Source of the DNA: Streptomyces sp. NBC_00425
Lineage (GTDB): Bacteria > Actinomycetota > Actinomycetes > Streptomycetales > Streptomycetaceae
Length of the DNA stretch: 64,000 nucleotides
Direction of reading: 5' to 3'
NCBI RefSeq assembly: GCF_036030735.1
Contig: NZ_CP107928.1
Coordinates: forward strand, 5,828,001 to 5,892,000
Under the pieces are notes generated by a model that ran no database searches, was not told where the DNA came from, and saw only the letters and a program-made list of their open reading frames with translations. Positions 54,990-64,000 of the stretch are shown piece after piece. The first letter of the stretch is position 1. Every line of letters begins with the position of its first letter. The position numbers were made by a program, and so were the translations under genes.

Positions 54990-55604
54990 ATGCCCCGCGG
55001 CCGGTATTCGCTGTACGACCCGCACGACCACACCCCCCTCGCACACGAGCACTTCCAGTGCGCCCCCGGCCCCTCCGGCTGGCGCTACGTGTCACAGCTG
55101 ACCACCCCCACCGGCGATCACACCGGCTCCGTCGACCTCACCCTCGACGACCTCGGCCGCCCCCTCCGCCTCGAACTCCACGCCCGCAGCTGGCAGGTAC
55201 GCGGCGCCGCCCTGGACGGCGTCACCTGGGTCCGCACCGACCCCACCGGAGCCCAGGCCACGGAAGGCAACGTCCCCGCCCACGCCTTCACCGGCACCTC
55301 CCCCGCCTTCCTCGTCGCGACCAGCCGACTCCTGCGCCTCACCCCCTCCTCCTCGGCCACCCGCGTACGCCTCGTCGCCTTCACCGACCCGGTCCTCGCC
55401 CCACGCACCGTGGACCAGTCCTGGTCCCTGCTGAAAAGCGAAGCACACGCCACTGACAACGGCCCCCTGACCGTGGACGAATACCAGGTCACCGCCCTGG
55501 ACACCGGCGAACAGCACACCGTGCACCTCGCCGGCGACGTCGTCCTCGCCGCCCCCGGCATCGAGCTCGAAGACCTCGAAACGCCACCCTCGGCCTTCGA
55601 CTGA
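54990..55604 (+). CDS. Conserved hypothetical protein
   Basis: A 204-aa cytoplasmic protein with no signal peptide, membrane helix or cysteine motif. Regularly alternating polar and hydrophobic strands (SVDLTLDDLGRPLRLELHARSWQVRGAALDG split across about 50-80) suggest a beta-barrel or lipocalin-like fold, similar in flavour to glycolipid-binding DUF1794-type proteins. I do not recognise the family. The ATG at 54990 begins MPRGRYSLYDPHDH. Convergent with the RDD gene 13 nt away. Confidence 0.75.
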   Translation: MPRGRYSLYDPHDHTPLAHEHFQCAPGPSGWRYVSQLTTPTGDHTGSVDLTLDDLGRPLRLELHARSWQVRGAALDGVTWVRTDPTGAQATEGNVPAHAFTGTSPAFLVATSRLLRLTPSSSATRVRLVAFTDPVLAPRTVDQSWSLLKSEAHATDNGPLTVDEYQVTALDTGEQHTVHLAGDVVLAAPGIELEDLETPPSAFD

Positions 55605-55617
55605 CCCGCGCCCCGAC

Positions 55618-56529
55618 CTACGCCGGCGGCGCGAACCCCGTGCCCGGCCCCGAGGACCGGTCGACAGCCGGCTCCTCCGGCGCGCCCCCGCCCGCCACGA
55701 CCGGCGGGACATACGCAGCAGCCGGCGGACCGTACGCCATCGCCGCGCCGCCCGCACCCACCACCGGCACCGCCACCGGACCGCCCCCGAACGCCCGTCG
55801 CGCCTCCCGGACCTGCCGCTCCTGCACGACCGCCGCCAGATACGCGGCCGGCGGCACCCCCTGCGGAACCGGAACCCCCGTACACGCCGCGAGCTCACCG
55901 GCCAGCCGCACCGCCATCGCCCAGCCGACCTGCGGATCCAGCTGGCCCATCCGCCCCAGGTACTGCCGGACCGCCAGCCACAGCCCGTCCGGCACCGCGG
56001 ACAGGTCGAGACCCTGGAACCGACCCGCCAGCCAGGGCGGAGGCGGCGGCACGAATCCGGACCGCGCCGCCGGCACCCGCTCCCGCACCACCAACGTCCC
56101 GGCGAAGACGTCACCGAGCCGCCGCCCCCGTGCCGACACGAGCGAGGCGATACAGGCCACCACCCCGAGCGTCAGCAGAATCTCCACCACCCCGATCGCA
56201 CCCCGCACCAGCGCGTGCCGGAACCGGATCGGCCCACCGTCGTCCCGCACCACCCGCAGACCGCAGGCCATCTTCCCGAGCGACCGCCCATGACTGAGGG
56301 TCTCCACCGCTATCGGCCCACCCACCAGCACCAGCAGGAACGTGGCGATCGACAGCGCGATCTGCGCCGCGTCGTCCAGCGACGCCGTCGTCACCACCAC
56401 CACGACGCTCACGACGACATAGGCCGTGAACGCCACCACGAGGTCCAGCAACGTGGCCAACCCCCGGCTGGGCAGCCTGGCAGGCCGCAGCTCCAACGCC
56501 ACCGCCTCACCCGTCACCAGCTCACTCAC
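55618..56529 (-). CDS. RDD-family membrane protein
   Basis: A 303-aa protein. The RDD domain (about 15-150) begins LPSRGLATLLDLVVAF (the Arg-Asp hallmark) and has three hydrophobic segments, with the GRSLGKMACGLRVVRDDGG motif and the closing RGRRLGDVFAGTLVV. A long Pro/Gly/Ala-rich cytoplasmic tail follows. GTG at 56529 has AAGGGA 8 nt upstream; the ATG at 56538 is the alternative but sits too close to that site. Divergent from the SpoIIM-like gene, a pairing common in actinobacteria. Function unknown. Confidence 0.88.
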   Translation of the reverse strand: MSELVTGEAVALELRPARLPSRGLATLLDLVVAFTAYVVVSVVVVVTTASLDDAAQIALSIATFLLVLVGGPIAVETLSHGRSLGKMACGLRVVRDDGGPIRFRHALVRGAIGVVEILLTLGVVACIASLVSARGRRLGDVFAGTLVVRERVPAARSGFVPPPPPWLAGRFQGLDLSAVPDGLWLAVRQYLGRMGQLDPQVGWAMAVRLAGELAACTGVPVPQGVPPAAYLAAVVQERQVREARRAFGGGPVAVPVVGAGGAAMAYGPPAAAYVPPVVAGGGAPEEPAVDRSSGPGTGFAPPA

Positions 56530-56660
56530 GCCCGACATCCCTTCCCTGGCCCACCCCGAGAACCGCCAGTCTGCCAAGCTGAAGGCACTTCGCGCCGCAG
56601 TACGACAAGCTGACATCCCACCGCCGGCCGCCGACGAACAGCCGAGGAGCAGGCACACCG

Positions 56661-57668
56661 ATGGACCTCGACGTCTTCGTCTCCGCCCACCGAGCCGAAT
56701 GGGACCGCCTCGACGCCCTCCTGCGCCGCCGACGCACCCTCACCGGCGCCGAGACCGACGAACTCGTCACCCTGTACCAGCGCACCGCCACCCACCTCTC
56801 CCTCATCCAGTCCAGCGCCCCCGACCCTCAGCTCACCGGACGGCTCACCCAGCTCGTGGCACGCGCGCGCAGCACGGTGACGGGCACCCGCCGGGCCTCG
56901 TGGCGCGATGTGACGCGCTTCCTCACCCAGGGTTTCCCCGCCGCGGTCTACAGGTCACGCCACTGGTGGATCCCCACCGCACTGCTCTCCACCGCCGTCG
57001 CGGCCCTCCTCGGCTGGTGGATCGGCACCCATCCGGAAGTACAGGCCTCCATAGCCGCCCCGGACGAACTGCGCGACCTCACCCGGCCGGGCGGCCTCTA
57101 CGAGACGTACTACTCGAGCCACCAGGCCGCGGCGTTCGCCGCACAGGTGTGGACGAACAACGCCCAGGCCGCCGCCCTGTGTCTGGTCCTCGGGGTCTTC
57201 CTCGGCCTGCCGGTCCTCTGGATCCTCTTCCAGAACATGCTCAACCTCGGCATCGGAGCCGGCCTGATGTCCTCGGCGGGCCGTCTCGACACCTTCCTCG
57301 GTCTCGTCCTCCCGCACGGTCTCCTCGAGCTGACGGCGGTCTTCGTGGCGGCCGGCACCGGGCTCCGGCTGGGCTGGACCGTCATCGACCCCGGTCCGCG
57401 CACCCGGCGCACCGCCCTCGCCGAAGAAGGCCGCGCCGCGGTCGGCATGGCGATAGGCCTCGCCCTGGTCCTGTTCGTCTCCGGTGCCATCGAAGGCTTC
57501 GTCACCCCGTCCGGCCTGCCCACCTGGGCCCGCATCGCCATCGGCATCGCAGCCGAACTGGCCTTCCTGGCCTATGTCTACGTGCTCGGCGGCAGGGCCG
57601 CCCGGGCCGGCGACATGGGCGACGTCGAGGCGGCCGAGCGCAGCGCGACAGTGCCGACAGCCGCCTGA
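56661..57668 (+). CDS. SpoIIM-family (stage II sporulation protein M-like) membrane protein
   Basis: A 335-aa protein: a cytoplasmic N-terminal helical region (MDLDVFVSAHRAEWDRLDAL onward, about 1-105), then about six transmembrane helices including the conserved FFxNN-like stretch VWTNNAQAAALCLVLGVFLGLP and PHGLLELTAVFVAAGTGLRLG. In Bacillus, SpoIIM belongs to the septal peptidoglycan-degrading complex; actinobacterial members have no proven role. GAGGAGC precedes the ATG. Last gene before the rrn operon, about 560 nt upstream of the 16S. Confidence 0.9.
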   Translation: MDLDVFVSAHRAEWDRLDALLRRRRTLTGAETDELVTLYQRTATHLSLIQSSAPDPQLTGRLTQLVARARSTVTGTRRASWRDVTRFLTQGFPAAVYRSRHWWIPTALLSTAVAALLGWWIGTHPEVQASIAAPDELRDLTRPGGLYETYYSSHQAAAFAAQVWTNNAQAAALCLVLGVFLGLPVLWILFQNMLNLGIGAGLMSSAGRLDTFLGLVLPHGLLELTAVFVAAGTGLRLGWTVIDPGPRTRRTALAEEGRAAVGMAIGLALVLFVSGAIEGFVTPSGLPTWARIAIGIAAELAFLAYVYVLGGRAARAGDMGDVEAAERSATVPTAA

Positions 57669-57721
57669 TGTGCAACCGCCCCCGATGAACTGCTAGTCTC
57701 CTCTTCGCCTCGCAAACACCG

Positions 57722-57750
57722 TTGACACGGAGGGCGCGAGGAGGTAGATT
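57722..57750 (+). promoter_or_regulatory. rrn promoter P1
   Basis: A consensus -35 TTGACA (57722-57727), 17-nt spacer and -10 TAGATT (57745-57750), the strongest vegetative-type promoter in the window. Confidence 0.85.
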
Positions 57751-57768
57751 CGAACAGTTGCCTGGAAC

Positions 57769-57799
57769 TGGACAGAGTCCGGTCGGCAAGGGTTAGTAT
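57769..57799 (+). promoter_or_regulatory. rrn promoter P2 (candidate)
   Basis: TGGACA (57769-57774) and TAGTAT (57794-57799), separated by 19 nt. Confidence 0.6.
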
Positions 57800-57864
57800 C
57801 TGTCAGCCTCGTGAATCTCTGATTCCACAGAGGCTTCTCGACAAGTCGGAAATCGAATGGCCGG

Positions 57865-57893
57865 TCAGACCGTCCTGAAACTTCTGATAAAGT
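57865..57893 (+). promoter_or_regulatory. rrn promoter P3 (candidate)
   Basis: A -10-like TAAAGT (57888-57893) inside TCTGATAAAGTCGGAA, with a weak -35 TCAGAC (57865-57870) 17 nt upstream. Nearly identical to the core of P4. Confidence 0.55.
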
Positions 57894-57951
57894 CGGAACC
57901 GCCGGAAAGGGAAACCGCGAGATAAGCGGGAAACCTGGAAAGCACCGAGGA

Positions 57952-57980
57952 AATCGGATCGGGAAACGGTCTGATAGAGT
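57952..57980 (+). promoter_or_regulatory. rrn promoter P4 (candidate)
   Basis: A -10-like TAGAGT (57975-57980) within TCTGATAGAGTCGGAA, matching P3 at all but one base across 16 nt. The -35 region is weak. Streptomyces rrn operons typically have several promoters of this type. Confidence 0.6.
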
Positions 57981-58232
57981 CGGAAACGCAAGACCGAAGG
58001 GAAACTGCCCGGAGGAAAGCCCGAGAGGGTGAGTACGAAGGAAGCGTCCGTTCCTTGAGAACTCAACAGCGTGCCAAAAATCAACGCCAGATATGTTGAT
58101 ACCCCGTCCCCGGCAGTGATAGCCGAGGATGAGGTTCCTTTGAAACAAACACAGCGAGGACGTTGTGAACGCCGGGCTTATTCCGCTCGACGTTCCGCTC
58201 TCGTGTGTGCGATCCCGATCACGGGAAAACAT
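57981..58232 (+). promoter_or_regulatory. rrn leader
   Basis: The transcribed leader contains TTGAGAACTCAACAGCGTGC (from 58055), the conserved actinobacterial leader segment, and AT-rich antitermination/processing sequence before the mature 16S end. No gene lies in it. Confidence 0.7.
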
Positions 58233-63191
<4,959 letters not shown>

Positions 63192-63283
63192 CTCAGTTGC
63201 TCGCGTCCACTGTGTTGGTTCTGAAACCACGAACAGCCCCATGCCATGGTCACGGTGTGGTGCGGCTGAAACAGTTTCATAGT
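63192..63283 (+). other. 23S-5S internal transcribed spacer
   Basis: About 92 nt; no tRNA gene. Confidence 0.8.
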
Positions 63284-63402
63284 GTTTCGGTGGTCATAGC
63301 GTGAGGGAAACGCCCGGTTACATTCCGAACCCGGAAGCTAAGCCTCACAGCGCCGATGGTACTGCAGGGGGGACCCTGTGGGAGAGTAGGACACCGCCGA
63401 AC
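63284..63402 (+). rRNA. 5S ribosomal RNA
   Basis: About 119 nt, from GTTTCGGTGGTCATAGCG to the complementary ACACCGCCGAAC, with the internal CCGAACCCGGAAGCTAAG of bacterial 5S rRNA. Confidence 0.96.
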
Positions 63403-63411
63403 AATCATTGC

Positions 63412-63445
63412 GAAAACCCCCGTGCCATTCGGCACGGGGGTTTTC
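63412..63445 (+). terminator. rrn terminator T1
   Basis: A 15-bp perfect stem (63412-63426 with 63431-63445), ATTC loop and T-run within the 3' arm, directly after 5S. Confidence 0.93.
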
Positions 63446-63474
63446 TGCGTTCAGGGTTTTTCGACGTTGTTTTT

Positions 63475-63505
63475 GAAGGGCTCTCCCATGGGAGAGCCCT
63501 TTTTG
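63475..63505. terminator. Bidirectional terminator T2
   Basis: AAGGGCTCTCC (63476-63486) pairs with 63491-63501 around a CCATGG-like centre, followed by TTTT. It can stop rrn read-through and the DUF58 gene coming from the other side. Confidence 0.88.
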
Positions 63506-63507
63506 CG

Positions 63508-64000
63508 TCAGAGGCGTCCGGCTGCTTTCAGTGCGAGGTAGGCGTCCGCGAGGGCCGGGGCGAGCTCATCGGGTGTGGCGTCGACGACGGTGACGCCGTG
63601 CCGGCGGAGTTGCTCGGCCATCCGGTGCCGTTCGGTCTGGGCCTGGGCGGCGGCTGCGGCCTCGTACACCGCGTCGGCGTCACCGCGTGAGGTGGCCATG
63701 CGGGCGACGTGCGGATCGGCTACCGACGCGACGAGAACCGTGTGGCGTTGGGTGAGCTGAGGCAGGACGGGGAGGAGGCCTTCCTCGACCGGGGCGGTGT
63801 CCAGCGTCGTCATCAGGACGATGAGGGAGCGGCGGGGCGCTGTGCGCAGGGTTGCGGCGGTGAGTCCGCGGGCGTTCGTCTCGACGAGTTCTGGTTCGAG
63901 GGTCGCCATGGCGTTGACCAGGGAGGGGAGGACGTCGCGTGCGGTGCGGCCCTGGACGAGTGCGCGCACCCTGCGGTCGTAGGCGAGGAGGTCGACCCGG
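63508..64000 (-). CDS. DUF58-domain protein (5' part beyond the window)
   Basis: The C-terminal 163 codons of a gene entering from the right edge. Reading from the edge, the frame continues as RVDLLAYDRRVRALVQGRTARDVLP, then APRRSLIVLMTTLDTAPVEEGLLPVLPQLTQRHTVLVASVADP, split across the visible part. This is the end of a von Willebrand-like DUF58 protein, usually encoded beside a MoxR-type AAA ATPase. It is convergent with the rrn operon. The start and the partner genes are not visible. Confidence 0.85.
   Translation of the reverse strand, partial: RVDLLAYDRRVRALVQGRTARDVLPSLVNAMATLEPELVETNARGLTAATLRTAPRRSLIVLMTTLDTAPVEEGLLPVLPQLTQRHTVLVASVADPHVARMATSRGDADAVYEAAAAAQAQTERHRMAEQLRRHGVTVVDATPDELAPALADAYLALKAAGRL

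Overview
The window is chromosomal DNA from a Streptomyces or very close relative. It is very GC-rich, uses many GTG and some TTG starts, carries a WhiB protein, F420 biosynthesis genes, many LytR-CpsA-Psr (LCP) wall-polymer ligases, and a typical actinobacterial 16S-23S-5S operon without spacer tRNAs. Gene order (purK/purE, LCP cluster, fbiA/fbiB, whiB, phosphomannomutase/manA, ahcY, RDD/SpoIIM, rrn) is what I remember of Streptomyces core chromosomes. Almost everything is core or lineage-conserved; I see no prophage, IS element, CRISPR array or biosynthetic cluster.

Layout. 1-5.6 kb: a HATPase_c regulator, a decayed seryl-tRNA synthetase fragment, then a four-gene cell-surface operon (two sortase-anchored proteins sharing a repeated two-cysteine domain, plus two membrane-anchored partners). 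5.7-10.5 kb: a POT peptide transporter, a two-component system and a GtrA protein, with a six-unit 26-nt tandem repeat at the end of the kinase gene. 10.7-15 kb: purK-purE, an M19 dipeptidase and a paralogue that has lost its metal ligands. 15-20 kb: twin VOC proteins divergent from a CGNR regulator, UDP-glucose dehydrogenase, acyl-CoA dehydrogenase and a small secreted protein. 20-31 kb: five LCP proteins, a thioesterase, a Cys/Met-rich copper-storage protein and an ExoA-like glycosyltransferase. 31-39.6 kb: TIGR03089 protein, PGRP amidase, sugar nucleotidyltransferase, AlkA-like glycosylase, fbiB-fbiA, cysteine dioxygenase. 40.3-52 kb: whiB, a 1241-aa membrane glycosyltransferase with a DUF5719 partner, a small metallopeptidase, DUF3499, phosphomannomutase, Trm112-like protein, SIS isomerase and manA. 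52-57.7 kb: CDF transporter, ahcY, an unknown protein, RDD and SpoIIM-like membrane proteins. 57.7-63.5 kb: rrn operon with multiple promoters and strong terminators, facing a DUF58 gene cut by the window end.

How it fits together. The dominant theme is envelope construction. ManA, the SIS isomerase, phosphomannomutase, the nucleotidyltransferase and UDP-glucose dehydrogenase supply activated sugars; the two glycosyltransferases use them; the LCP enzymes attach polymers to peptidoglycan; the amidase remodels it; the sortase substrates decorate it. WhiB links the region to sporulation control. The least explained items are the surface-protein operon, the pseudo-dipeptidase, the 26-nt repeat, the GGTAAC-box operator and a perfect 28-bp palindrome upstream of ahcY.
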